Positions 31,380-42,869 of a stretch of 64,000 nt of DNA are shown one piece after another; position 1 is the stretch's first letter, and each line of letters starts with the position of its first letter. The notes under the pieces are model-generated. The model saw nothing but the letters and a program-made list of their open reading frames with translations, made no database searches and had not been told where the DNA came from. The position numbers and the translations under genes are program-made. The stretch is from Anthoceros angustus (lineage: Eukaryota > Streptophyta > Anthocerotopsida > Anthocerotales > Anthocerotaceae), in assembly GCA_010909165.1 (NCBI GenBank), contig VJWM01000135.1:248001-312000 (forward strand), in the 5' to 3' direction.

Positions 31380-32343
31380 AAATGTGGCGTGACTTTTCTT
31401 GATGGCGGCCGGGCGCACAATCCGTGTCGTTGTAGGAAGAAGTCCGTTCCCAAAGGGAATGATAGGCCCGTTTACGCGTTTGGTGATTCTTACCGTCCTT
31501 AGCGCTCGTTCGGTCTCACACACATACTCTAACTACTCACGCGTTCACCGTCTGAGGCCGGTATGGCCAAGCGTTTGAGACCCGTTCGCGTCCGTATCGT
31601 TCACATACATCCTTCACGCATCCGGTCCTTTCCTCTCTCCCTCACGCTACACTCTTGATCTTAGAAAAGGCGCGGTTCTGTGATCCGGACCTCCTCCGTC
31701 GTTCGGCCTCTCCGTCCGGGCTCTACCCTCCGGAGTTCCTCCGGCTCACGCGTTCAGTCCGTTCGGTGTCGGACGCGGCTCGGACGACACGGATCACGGT
31801 CACCCTTCCACACACACCACAGCGTTAAGTCCGTCACGGGACCTTGATCAATCTCCCGGGTATCCTTTCGGTGACTCGGGACTCACGTTAGCAAGAAGAC
31901 TCACAAAGGTGCAGAGCGGCATCAACACCAAGAGAAAGATGCTTTACTAGGCTCGGCCCTCTTATCTGCGCCCAAGGTGGCGTCTTTATTACACCCCTAT
32001 TACGGCGATAGCCATTTCGGTATACCTAATCGGCCGCCTACCATTATCCCCCTATCTCCTTCGCCGGTGTGGGAAGGTCACAGGCCCGCCTCGGAATGGG
32101 TGGTCAATCCCCGTCACAGCGGTTGTGGTGCACCCAATCGGATGATCCGTGAGGCGGGCCCCTCCTCTCCCGGAATCACATCGGGTTGGGCTCTGGCGTG
32201 ATGGTGCCGTTACCACGGCGTCATCCTCCCTGGCCTCCACAGGTCCTTGGCGGTGGGGCCACCGCTATCGGCTCCCCTAAGCGTAAGTCGAAGGGGCTCC
32301 TCCTTCTTGCCCGGCCGGTCCTCGAGGTCTGTCTCGACTCACG

Positions 32344-32540
32344 AACTTGAGTCGGCTTATTCACAGGTCGGCTAGGTCCGACCTTGTCTGGTCCGGACCT
32401 CGGGGTCGGTTGTCGGGTCGGACTTGAGTCGGACTTATTAGGTCGGACTTGAGTCCGGACTTAGGTCCGGACTTGGTCGGACTTATTCAGTCCGGACTTG
32501 ATCGGCCTCCCCTGAGGTCGGACAAAGTCGGACTCACGCC
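32344..32540. repeat. TCCGGAC-rich degenerate array in the right LTR
   Basis: Repeated GTCGGACTTGAGTCCGGACT-type words, counterpart of 21050-21190 but longer by roughly 50 bp, so array length changed after insertion. Confidence 0.75.
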
Positions 32541-33332
32541 CAGGTTTCCTCCCTCACGGGACTCCTCGTGGCTCTCCCTCGAAGTCCTCCGGCTGTTCCC
32601 GATCGCCCGTGACTCCCGTTGGCCCCTCCTTCCATGGTGAGGTGCGGGGTGCTTACCTCGATCGCATCCGCTCCTCGTTCTGCTCCTCGGTTGCTCCTCT
32701 CCGCTCCGTCATCTCAAGCAGGGCCACTAGGGTCCCTGTCTTTGTCCCGTGGCCTTCATCTCCTTGAGCCTTCCGGTCCGTCCGTCTGCGGCGTCGAGAG
32801 GCTTCTCGCCTTGGGGGCTCGGTGGTAATAGGCAAAGTCAGATCGACTTGTTGGTGCCTCTTCCACGTGTGCGGGCACCGATACTCCCTCGCCATAAGTG
32901 TTAGGGGCTGGGCGTCTTTGCCGGCTTGTTGGGCCACCTCTCCTGCCCGGTTGTGTGGGCAGCGTATCACGAGGCTACAAGGCGGCCTCGGTCACCTCCT
33001 GCAGTGCTGTTGCTCCACTTGCTCCGGCTCCGTCGTTTCCTTCCATTGACTTACCGCCATAGCGCGGCGTTCCCTTCCGCCTTTCTCGGTGGACGGCGGC
33101 TTCTTTTACGCTTCCGGTGCTCGCGCTCCTCGTTCATTACGGCCTTTAGCTCATGACTCCCTCTCCAGTGAGATACCTCCGTCAGGCTCGGACTTCCTCC
33201 ATCTTACAGCACAGCAGCGTCCAACTCCTTGGATAGTCGCGATTTTCCTCCGTCTTGAGACGGGCCGGGGCACTCTGTTTGTGCTCGAGTCGTGGATTCT
33301 CTCGTTGAGAATCACTGCTGCTCAAGCGCATC

Positions 33333-36300
33333 TTGGGTTGTAGCTCGGCGTGTCCTTCTTGTCCTCCATCTGCTGCCGCCTCCTTCTACCTCCTGCTGTA
33401 CTCGGAGATCCCTATCTCCCGAGTGGCCCTTACTGCTCCATAGCCTTTGTCGGCCTTGAGTTAACCTCGGTGCACTGTGACTCTCTCCACGGTTCCGATC
33501 ACGTGCATGTGATCCGGTCGCTCTTCCGCGGCTTGACTCCTTCGCCGCCTTTGCAGGCCTCGCCCTTGGCCCTCTGGGGCCGCCTCCGCCAGTCCAGCTC
33601 TCTGCTTGTGCCGGGCCTCTTCCGCCTCTGCTGCGCTTCCCCTCTTCGCTGCAAGGTCCTCCGCTTGGGCCTCTGAGCTTGCTTGTTGTGCCTGGTGAAG
33701 AACCTTAACCTCTGCTGAACCGGGCCTCGCTCCGCCACCGGCGTTTCCCTTCCTCGATCCGGCGAGGGACTCCGCCTTTCCTTTGCCCTCGGCCTTCACT
33801 TGCTCTTGGGTTCCACCATCCTCCTCGGGTGGCCTCCACTTCACAGGTCTTCTCCATGTACCAGAGACCCCAAAGCATTCCGTCCATGGTGGCAGACTCG
33901 CCGTGTTTCTTCCACGGCCGCGAGTGAGGCCCCACAAAGTCCGTAGTGGGAGCCGGCATTTCTCGATCCGCCAAGGACCTCCATACCGATCCGGAGTAAG
34001 TCGGGGGTTCTCGGACCTAATCGGGACCCTCGGGTCACAGTGGTGGTCAGTCTCACCCTCTTTGGCCCTCTTGGCCTCTAACTCCTTTGTGCCCTCTTTC
34101 TCACAGGGCTCGGAGGAGGTGAGGGGTCGGGAGCAAGCTCTTTTGCCCCTTCACAGCCGGGGGCAGGGGCCGGCTCGAGGTGGGCTGCGCGGTGACCTCC
34201 TGCTCCTTGGGCCACGTCCTTCGCCCTCCTTACGCCTCTTGACCTCTTGCCACTCCGTGGGCGGGGTAAGTCTGGCACCGAGGTCTTTGCGTTGGTAAGC
34301 GGCACCGTCTTCCGCCTCTTGGCTCCCGTTGAGTTCGTCGGGGCTCGGCGGTCGTGGTTGTTGGTGTTGTACTCGGTGCGGGCCGCGCCCTCCGGCATCG
34401 GCTCCCTCATGCGGCTCGGAGGGCACCAAAAGGAGGAAGGGAATCGCCTCCCAAACTTCCACAGGTGGTGAGGGGTTCGCTCAGACGTAGTCAGGAATCC
34501 TCGATCGTCCTCCTCCAGTCCTTGGTCTTGAAGGGCGACCCCCACCTCAGGCGCCCTTGCACGCTCTACTTGGCGGGGCCTCCGGCCCCTTCGGGCCCTC
34601 AAGCTCTCCCTCCTTGAGCTCGAAATGTCCCCATACATGAATCGGTATGGGGTCGTCGGCCGCGAGGCTTCTCGCTCCTTAGCGTGCCTCTGGTGAGGCG
34701 AAGATAATCCTTCCCAGTCCGCTCTCTTCCCATTGGGCGCATGCAGAATACCAGCGAGTTATCACCAAGGTGATCCACCTTGGTGGCGAGTTCAATGGAC
34801 AATGATCCGGGCTACCGCCCTTACTCGGTATCCGGCGGATCGGATATCAACCATCCGTTGGTTGTCCGCGTTCGAGCCTCGGCATCGTGGTGGCCCTATC
34901 TTCCCGCCGCCTTAAGGGGCTCGGCACCGCCCCTTCTTCCTCCTTGGGTTGTAGCTCGGCGTGTCCTTCTTGTCCTCCATCTGCTGCCGCCTCTCCTCTA
35001 CTCCTGCGGTGTGCTCGGAGATCCTCTATCTCCCGAGTCTTGGCCTCCATCTCCATAGCCTTTGTCGGCCTTGAGTTAACCTCGGTGCCTCGGCTCTCTC
35101 TCTCCACCGGTTCCGATCACGTCTGTAGTGATCCGGTCGCTCTTCTTGCGGCTTGACTCCTTCGCCGCCTTTACAGGCCTCGCCCACTTGGCCTCCATCT
35201 GCGCCCTCCAGTCCCGAGCTCTCTGCTTGTGCCGGGCCTCTTCCGCCTCTGCTGCGCTTCCCTCTTCGCACCAAGGTCCTCCGCCGCGCTTGGGCCTCCC
35301 AGGCTTGCTTGCCTGTTGAAGAACCTTAACCCGGTCTGTGAACCGGGCCTCGCTCTCCACCGGCGTTTCCCTTCCTCGATCCGGCGAGGGACTCCGCCTT
35401 TCCTTTGCCCTCGGCCGCCTTCACTTGCTCTTGGGTTCCACCATCCTCCTCGGGTGGCCTCCACTTCAGGTCTTCTCTGTACCACGAGACCCCAAAGCAT
35501 TCCGTCCATAGTAGCAGGACTTCCGTGTTTCTTCCACGGCCAGTGAGGCCCCCAGTCCGTAGTGGGAGCCGGCATTTCTCGTCCGCCAAGGACCTCCATA
35601 CCGATCCGGAGTAAGTCGGGTTCTCGGACCTAATCGGGACCCTCGGGTCACGAGTGGTGAGTCGAGTCTCACCCTCTTTGGCCCTCTTGGCCTCTAACTC
35701 CTTTGTGCCCTCTTTCTCACAGGGCTCGGAGGAGGTGAGGGGTCGGGAGCAAGCTCTTTTGCCCCTTCACAGCCGGGGGCAGGCCGGCTCGAGGGGTGGG
35801 CTGCGCGGTGACCTCTCCTGCTCCTTGGGCCACGTCCCTTTACGCCCTCCTTACGCCTCTTGACCTCTTGCCACTCAGGTGGCGGGGTAAGTCTGCACCA
35901 CGAGGTCTTTGCGTTGGCGCGGCACCGTCTTCCGCCTCTTGGCTCCCGGTTCGTCGGGGCTCGGTCGTGGTTGTTGGCTGTTACGCCGGTCGGGCCGCGC
36001 CCTCGGCATCGGCTCCCTCACTCGCTCGGAGGGCACCAAAAGGAGGAAGGGAATCGCCTCCCAAACTTCCACAGGTGGTGAGGGGTTCGCTCACGTATGG
36101 AGTCAGGAATCCTCGGTCGTCCTCCTCCGAGTCCGCTTGGTCTTGAAGGGCGACCCCCACCTCAGGCGCCCTTGCACGCTCTACTTGGCGGGCCTCCGGC
36201 CCCTTCCGGCCCGCTCAAGCTCTCCCTCCTTGAGAAATGTCCCCATACATGAATCGGTATGGGGTCACCGATGGCGAGGCTTCGCTCCTTAGCGTGCCTC

Positions 36301-36550
36301 TGGCCCAGGCAGGCGAAGATAATCCTTCCCAGTCCGCTCTCTTCCCATTGGGCGCATGCGAGAATACCAGCGGTTATCACCAAGGTGATCCACCTTGGTG
36401 GCGTTCAATGGACAATGATCCGGGCTACCGCCCTTACTCGGCGGATCGGATATCAACCATCCGTTGGTTGTCCGCTGCGTTCGAGCCTCGGCGCGGCGTG
36501 GTGGCCCTATCTTCCGCCTTAAGGGGCTCGCCCCTTCTTCCTCCTTGGGC
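33333..36550. repeat. Two tandem copies (1611-bp period) within the right LTR
   Basis: Copies at 33333-34943 and 34944-about 36550. The first ends, and the second ends, at CTTCTTCCTCCTTGGG. Differences are mainly short indels. Confidence 0.8.
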
Positions 36551-37448
36551 GGTTGTAGGCCATCCTCGGGACCTCAAGGTCCATCGCCTCGAGTCCTCCG
36601 GAGGTTCTTGGATCGGACCTCCTTGTTGATCGCCGCCCGGCATCTTCGGGCAAACTCCGGACTAGGTAGCGTTGTCAAGGTCCAGACCATTTGGAACACG
36701 TCGGATGCCACTCTGCACCAATTCCCTGCTTCCTCCGGCCGGGGCCCGAAGTCCGGATAGCGCGGGTCACAATGTTGCGCTCCACGGTCCATGGCTCCCA
36801 GACTTCCGTCGGCTTTTGGGTGCCATTGCTTTCTCCTCCTCTTGTTCTTTGTAGGCTGCTGGAGTCCGTGGCACGATGTTCCTCGCCGCCCGTTCTTGCT
36901 CCAACCTTGATGCGCCACGCTCTGTGGCGCCCAAAAAAAGCGCGAGCGGATTGCGGGCGCAAGGCTGTGAGGATGCGGAGGCTGGCAAATGACCTCCCTC
37001 CTTGGCGCGCTTGTGGAAATGCTGGCGGAAGGCGCCTCTTCGTTGTCCGTAGCGCGAGTGCATGGCTTACTCGACCCTCGCTTGCTTACTGCGGCCTTAC
37101 GCGCCGCGCGCGCGGGCGTGAATACTGCCTGCGGCCTCAGCAGGTTACGGTCTGACCTCATGCCCGACCTCCACTCGGGGCCGTCCACGTGGCGCCGCCT
37201 CGTCATCCTCACGCCTCGCTCCTGGGTTACTTTCCTGGCGTACTTATCCTATTTTGACACTGGGTGGGTTCGGACTTATCCGTTACTCGTGGTCGGAGCT
37301 TGCCATAGTGTGCGGGTCCGTTGTTCCTCCAGTCGGAGTATACTCGAGCCTCGTCCGGCGCTACCCCAATTTATTCCTCCTTTTCCTTATTTATCCTTCA
37401 ATCCTAAAAAAGCGAAACCCTACTTATTTCCTAACTCCCGGAAGTGCA

Positions 37449-37600
37449 TATTACAGTCTTAAGCCAATTTGTCGGCCTTGTATTTTCAAAACCCGACTTG
37501 CTCACACTTCTTCACAGTTTCACCGGCCTTGTTGCAAGGGAAAAGAGGGGCTGTCGAGGCCAAACAAAAGAAAAGTGCTAAAATTCTACCTATACCCCGG
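37449..37600. repeat. Left half of a split tandem-array unit
   Basis: TTGCTCACACTTCTTC ... GAGGCCAAACAAAAGAAAAG ... TGCTAAAATTCTACCTAT matches the array tail at 18246-18340. The match stops at about 37598, where the second gypsy element begins, and resumes at about 45150. Confidence 0.75.
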
Positions 37601-38221
37601 TGATGGGAAGGAAACAATCGAAAAAAGAAAGAAACAAGGCATCAGCGTCTGAAACAAATGCCACATGGAACCAAGAATGAGGCCAGCAAGAATCCTAGAA
37701 CTCTGCGGCCGCATTCACAATGGAAAGCAGGTGCGTCTAGCAAACAAAAGGTCACACAATTCCATCACACCGGTAACATCACATGGGTAAAATCAAGCAG
37801 TCATCACGAGCATTTCCGGCACACTTTGCACAATACGAGTTGCTCGAGAACGACTGCGGCGGAGGGTAAGGCAAAACAAATGAAAACCCCATTGCATCCG
37901 TCACGGAAGCATAAGCTCCTCATCATATCCTCCCACAAACGCACGGGTAGTCGCGGTGGAATCCAATTGTTATCACGTGGGTCCAAATTAGGTAAGTGGC
38001 GGGCGCACGGTTCTTGGTATGGTGCCGCAATAGTCCTACCATCGAGCCACGCAAAATCGGCACTCCATTGGGCCTAACTTCGCACCCTCGGCACATGTCT
38101 GCTGCTAGATGTCAAGGTGTCCACAGTTTGCCTTTGCAAGTATCGAAATCCCCAATCTGGAATTTCTTGACTTGGGCTGAATGACCACTGGTGTCGCATC
38201 AGTAAGGAATCCGGTCTTGAG

Positions 38222-38987
38222 CTATGTTGAGGTTGGCCATAGCCATTGGCATAACTGCCGAAATAGTGCCGCTCCCCAATCACTCGAGCCCATGGCGGGA
38301 TCATCAAGGCATACCACCTCCTGCATCTTCTTAGCTATTGTACTCGTGACCGGCTCACGACCAAAAGCAAGTAAGGGAGAAGTGTGCCAAGGCGCATGTT
38401 TACTCATGCGGTAGCCCATAGCGATGTAGGCGGCATGAGGTCCCAATCCTCCTTTTCCACGCTGCAAGCATAACTTTCAGCCCTTTTTGATGGTGCGGAC
38501 CATCCTTTCGACCGGCCATCGGCTGAGGATGGTCCCCTAGTCCGCACTGTGATCGATAAGCGCAACATCTAAAAGGTCACGAAATTCCCTCTAAACTCGA
38601 GCCACAGTCGTCGGGCACTCGGCACTACCGGCTAAGCACGTGTGCAAAAATGCAGGGCGTGCTTGAGGACTTATCGATAGAGCCACAACCTCCACCCATT
38701 TGGAGAAATGCTCCATCATGACAAGTATGTAGACATTGCCTCTCGGCGTCCTAGTCAATTCTCCAATGAGGTCGCAGGACCGGTGAAAGAACAAGCCCAT
38801 GATGGGCGAGGGTGGAGAACGGTCTTTGCATAGTAAAGGAGGCCTTGACTCGGTCACAAGGCTCACGAGCCACATTCTGCTTTTGGTTGTGCATCCCATA
38901 CCAATAAAAATGAGGTGTGAGCGGTAAGTCCGCTTCACACCAAAGTGACCATGTCGTGCACCACGACGTGTCAGTCGACCCTATCAC
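38222..38987 (-). pseudogene. Integrase of the second gypsy element
   Basis: Minus-strand frames read WYGMHNQKQNVAREPCDRVK (zinc-region side), then DLIGELTRTPRGNVYILVMM and EHFSKWVEVVAL (first catalytic Asp region). Later comes YIAMGYRMSKHAPWHTSP with LLAFGREPV (C-terminal gypsy signature). The second Asp and the Glu lie around 38600-38470 in broken frames. The integrase inserts the element cDNA. Confidence 0.75.
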
Positions 38988-39402
38988 GGTGGTGGCACCA
39001 AGCGCTCGACACCATTGCCCGACTTGCGAATCATGTAGCCATCACGCCAATAGTCTTTATTCGACCGACTGCTGCCTGTTCTTTTCCTGGGTCGGGCCTC
39101 GTCCATACGCCGTGCAAATCAAGAGCATTCACATCTTCCCAAATGTCCTTTGCATTAGGGTTTGAAGCAAACACAATCATCCAAGGCGGTCATGGCAACA
39201 AGGGCTGTTGCCGGCATGACATCGGCACCAATCTCCTCCTCATGGTCCCCTAGCCTCGGTGACATCACTGCACGTCCGGATTTCTAGATAGCATGTGCAT
39301 TTTGGTGTGTCACTCGGCTGCTCCACAAGGAAGTCATAATCTTGAAGTATCATGGCCCGTGAGCCGACTTCCCACTCAATTTTGTGTTAGTCATCAGCCA
39401 TT

Positions 39403-39639
39403 TCAATGGTGATGATCGATCACTAACAAGCTGACCATACAAATATGGGCGGAGTGGCAACGGCCCAAGCAGGCACTCCCCTCATAGCTGCATGGTGGCC
39501 TCCGCTCGGTTATTACTCCTCGAGGCATAGCGATCACGCGCTCCTTGCCCCGCTCATCCTCTTGTGCAAGCACCGCCCAAGTCCCGAACGGCTCAATCGG
39601 TGTGTAACACAAATGGCTTGCTAAAATCGGCCTAGCCAT
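39403..39639 (-). pseudogene. RNase H fragment of the second gypsy element
   Basis: FGTWAVLAQEDERGKERVIA fits the gypsy RNase H start (G-A-V-L-x-Q-x-D-E-x-G-K-E-R). It lies directly after the RT thumb, as expected. Confidence 0.65.
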
Positions 39640-39663
39640 GAGGTGACCTGGTCAATTGCTCCT

Positions 39664-40571
39664 TCAACATGTCAAAAGCTTGCGCCAACTCATCCATGCC
39701 CATTCCACGTCTTTCCTCAACATGTCATTCAAGGGTTTCGCAATTGGTGAAATTCGAATGTAAACCATAATAGTTGCATAACCCAAGAAAGGCACGCAAG
39801 GTGACACGTTGGTGGGCTCCTTCACTGCAGGATATGTACCTTGGCTGAGTGGGGCATCACCCGTTAGCACGATTAGTGACCTAAATATGCCACGTGTTCA
39901 TTCCAAATTCACATTTGGACGGGTGACATGTGAGCTCTGCCTTCCTTAGCCTCTGAACAGCTCCTCTAAGTGTGCCGGTGATCCTCAAAGGCGATCTTGT
40001 GAACCGGCCGTCGTCGATATAGCACAACAAGTTGGCACATCCGGTAAAACGGATCCATCACCGAAAAGTGGCGGGTGCGTTCTTGAACCGAATGGCATCA
40101 CCAGCCATTCCACGGTATTGGGACCCGTGAAGCGCGGTCTTCTTGATGTCCTCTTACGGAATCGGTTAAAAACCCGAAGGTCCAAAGTAGAGAAGAAGAG
40201 GCGTAATCTTGTCAAATATCTCCTCGGGGTCGGCATTGGGTACCGATCCTGCGTGTGACGGCATTGATGGGACGATAGTCCCCACATCCGTTCTCCGTCC
40301 ACCCTTGGCATCCTTCTTTGCGGCATGACGATTCTTTGCGGACATAATCATTCTTTGGATAGCCGGATAAGCCACCTTCAAGAAGCTCACACACTAGCAT
40401 CGACCATCTCCCTCCGTCTTGCTCAACTGTGGCGCGGTAGATGGGCTCACTGGTCGAGTTGATCCGAAATCTGATCACATTGCGGCGCTTGAGGTCCTTC
40501 ATGGTAAAAAGCGATCCGATACTTGAGCGGGAGAGTGTGGATGCGTGTCTTACATCGTCATCCATCCCCAT
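39664..40571 (-). pseudogene. Reverse transcriptase of the second gypsy element
   Basis: Minus reads VIRFRINSTSEPIY and VCELLEGGLSG (pre-RT boxes), CGDYRPINAVTRR and DRYPMPTPRRYL (box 2), FSTLDLRVFNRFR (box A), EWLVMPFGSRTHPPLF (box B). The Y-x-D-D region (about 40030) is damaged; then FLGYATIMVYIRISPIAKPL and NDMLRKDVEWAW (thumb/connection) appear. RT copies the element RNA into DNA. Frames change at least three times. Confidence 0.75.
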
Positions 40572-41049
40572 GCGCCACGGAAAGTCTCGGCATTTAGCTT
40601 AGGCTTTGCGGGACTGGATCATCTAGCTCTCTGGTGGAGGCGAAAAAGCAAGGGACGCCACGGACACACTCCACCCCACGCATCCGGCCCGAAGGCATGT
40701 ATGCATATCCGAGAAAAGGGAGATGAAGCTGCTGGACACATCTTGGCGATGGGCTCGTACCATATGCGCCAGCGTGGGTGAAAAGCCAAGCACTCACTAA
40801 CCACGTGAGTGCGTGAACATCCATGGCTCGCCTAGAAACACGCTTCTTGTTGGTGGTGTAACCGTAGAGGCTGGCATAGAATGGGAAAGCCCATAATGCG
40901 TTCGCTCCGGCCAGTGGGTTCCTCCCACTGCTGCGTGTTAATTCAGCAGCCCCTCGGCCCTATAATGAACACGGAAAGCTAACGGTGTGGCGGCTGCGAG
41001 GCGGCGGTGTGTTGGTTTTGAACCAAGGCGCCGCTCACGGCGTAACAAG

Positions 41050-41640
41050 CACGGCTGGTGATGATCCTCCGGCCGATTGAAGCTGCAAGGACGGGTCCCT
41101 GTGTGCCACGCAGCAGTCTCGCGGGGCGGACCAAGTTGGTCGATAATTCCTCCGGTGAGCAAAGCGCCCACAGGCCGCATCTAACGGGATGGGAGGCCCG
41201 GCATAATCTTGAACCAGCCATGTCCTGCACATGTGCTCTGCTCAAATTGCGCGGTGTATTCTCAAGGAGGTAAGCACCGCGGGTTGTATTCTTGAGCCCA
41301 TGTGAGGACTGATGTAGATCCACAGCGACCACGCGTGCATCTTGTAGACCACTCCATGCCCGGCTTGGGAGAACCCACAGCATTCCCAACAATCACCATA
41401 TCCACATTTCCCAAGGCACGAATGTGGCCTTCTTGAATGTAACGGACATCCTGCGGTAGGCGGTGAAAAGCATGATAGGCCTCCAAGGCGATTCTTTGTG
41501 GAAAACGCTCATGCGCCCTTGCGGCTGAACTGCGATCGTCTTTGTGACATCATTGTCACAATACGTATCGGCATGTGACGATCCGGTCATCAAGAGAGCC
41601 TCGGCCCGATGAGATCCGCCAAAGAGTTCTACCACCGTCA
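41050..41640 (-). pseudogene. Cytosine-5 DNA methyltransferase-like domain inside the second gypsy element
   Basis: On minus the domain runs in order through three frames. TVVELFGGSHRAEALLMTGS (motif I, usually E-L-F-G-G-I-x-x-G-L-E-A) is followed by DTYCDNDV (motif II acid). RALGNVDMVIVG leads into CCGFSQAGHG (motif IV, usually P-C-Q-G-F-S-x-A-G), near 41380. GLQDARVVAVDLHQ and RGAYLLENTP (motif VI, E-N-V/T) come next, then DAACGRFAHRRNYR (motif VIII-like R-R-x-Y). Each is in the right spacing for the family that methylates cytosine C5. The motif IV proline-cysteine-glutamine now reads x-C-C-G, with the candidate cysteine still present. Two frameshifts make it non-functional as read. It lies between the protease-like linker and RT. 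Confidence 0.7.
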
Positions 41641-41799
41641 GTCCCAGACGATGGCGCCCATGTAATCACATTGTGATCCTCGATCTTGAGTGGGCTGGTT
41701 AACACTGAATCAACAAGTGCATCACTGGCACTCTGTCTCTTACATCTTTCAGCGTGAGCACCTGGATGATCGGGTTGTGCAAGGGCATGTTGCAAGCTG

Positions 41800-42743
41800 T
41801 GAGATCCATGGGAAGAATGGCGTCATCGGCTTCAAGATTGTGCATCGCTTTGGTTAGCATCTTGGACTAGCTTCCTGACATTGCAGGGGCTCCTTGCTAG
41901 CATGGCACACCACTAACGTGACGATCTCTGTGGCCGCTGCAAGTCAAGGGAATATGTGCTAGCCGTCCTCCTGCTGCCCGGTCGGAGATGAAACTGCTCG
42001 TCAATTATCCACTCCTCGCCGGTGGGAAAAGAAACTCCATCTAGCGCGGTGTAGTTTGTGGCCGTGGTCACCAAGCACGGAGACATGGTCATGGCATCCG
42101 ATGAGCCTGGATTCAATGTGATGTGCACAGGCTCCGAAGTCTCGCCACACACAGGCTCCACAGCCCCAGAGGCTGTGCGGATGTTCCATGGGGATTTGCG
42201 AAGTGCTTCTCCCTGCAAACCAAGCCGTCTTTGCCGGCTGCCTATAATATGGTGGCGCGATCCAACACCACCACAGGTGCAGTAGTTGTGATGACCCGTC
42301 CCTCTCGGTTGTCTACCACTGCGTTACTCACTCGCATTCGCAGCCTGTTGGTAGTGGATGCGTGGATATCAAACTGGAAATTGATCATGCGGGTCATTTG
42401 CAATGGAAGCATCCACGGGCTCCACTGAATTTACTAACGGTGATCCGGAAAGGAACAAGTCCCCGGACTGCAAATCTCCGGCACGAGCAGCGGGTGACTT
42501 CCTGTATCTGCAGATTCTTTGGAGACGTTCCCCATGCCCATGTCCCGCAAGGACATTAATGGTGCTGCAACAACCGTCTTTGCCCTGCTCATGTGTGACC
42601 AAAGGGGCATCATGTACAATTGCCCTAAGCGAGGGCTGCCTCATCTCTGTCTGCATTGGCTCTGTCTTTGTCACCGGAGTGAAGATGTATCCACCTGCGT
42701 AATGGGATGGCGGTTCAGTGTGAGGCATAAAGGATTGAGGCAT
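41800..42743 (-). pseudogene. Linker / protease-like region of the second gypsy element
   Basis: About 42390-42250 reads IHASTTNRLRMRVSNAVVDN then REGRVITTTAPVVVLD, and about 42140-42000 reads EPVHITLNPGSSDAMTMSPC. This has the look of a retropepsin fold's strands, but I see no clear D-T/S-G triad, so the protease call is weak. It bridges gag and the methyltransferase-like domain. Confidence 0.35.
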
Positions 42744-42869
42744 TGCTGCCCTTGCTCCTCAGCTGGTGATGGGCCCCGCATTTGCTAACACGATGTCCGA
42801 GCCAAGAGATTAATGGCATGCCCAACCCATGTAGGTGGCACATCTTCCCTTAGCTTGTCACGAGGCAGC

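Larger units (their letters stand above)
20082..37448 (-). mobile_element. Ty3/gypsy LTR retrotransposon with giant LTRs (17.4 kb), degenerate coding region
   Basis: Two long direct repeats (20082-25732 and 31383-37448), each starting TGTGGCG and ending GAAGTGCA (TG...CA), enclose a 5.65-kb internal region. On minus, the right copy is the 5' LTR. It is followed directly by a primer binding site (31367-31379), gag, an LDTG protease, RT, RNase H, integrase and a purine tract beside the left LTR. The gag-PR-RT-RH-IN order defines Ty3/gypsy. All coding parts are frameshifted. No target-site duplication is seen: the left flank is CAAAA and the right flank TTACA. This fits the rearranged left side, where LTR pieces abut the element. 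Confidence 0.85.
31383..37448 (-). repeat. 5' LTR (right), 6066 bp, with internal 1611-bp tandem duplication
   Basis: Starts TGTGGCGTGACTTTTCTTGA and ends CCCGGAAGTGCA. TTGGGTTGTAGCTCGGCGTG at 33333 recurs at 34944, a 1611-bp tandem repeat that the left LTR lacks. Removing each LTR's own duplication leaves 4455 and 4443 bp, so the two were the same length originally. Confidence 0.85.

Noticed and set aside
20082-37448. Simple segmental duplication in place of an LTR pair
   Set aside because: The repeats have TG...CA ends with a primer site and purine tract at the correct inner edges and gypsy genes between, which a random duplication would not have.
37650-38100. Chromodomain at the end of the second gypsy integrase
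   Set aside because: The position is right, but no frame shows the aromatic cage or the Y-L-V-K-W-K-G type core.
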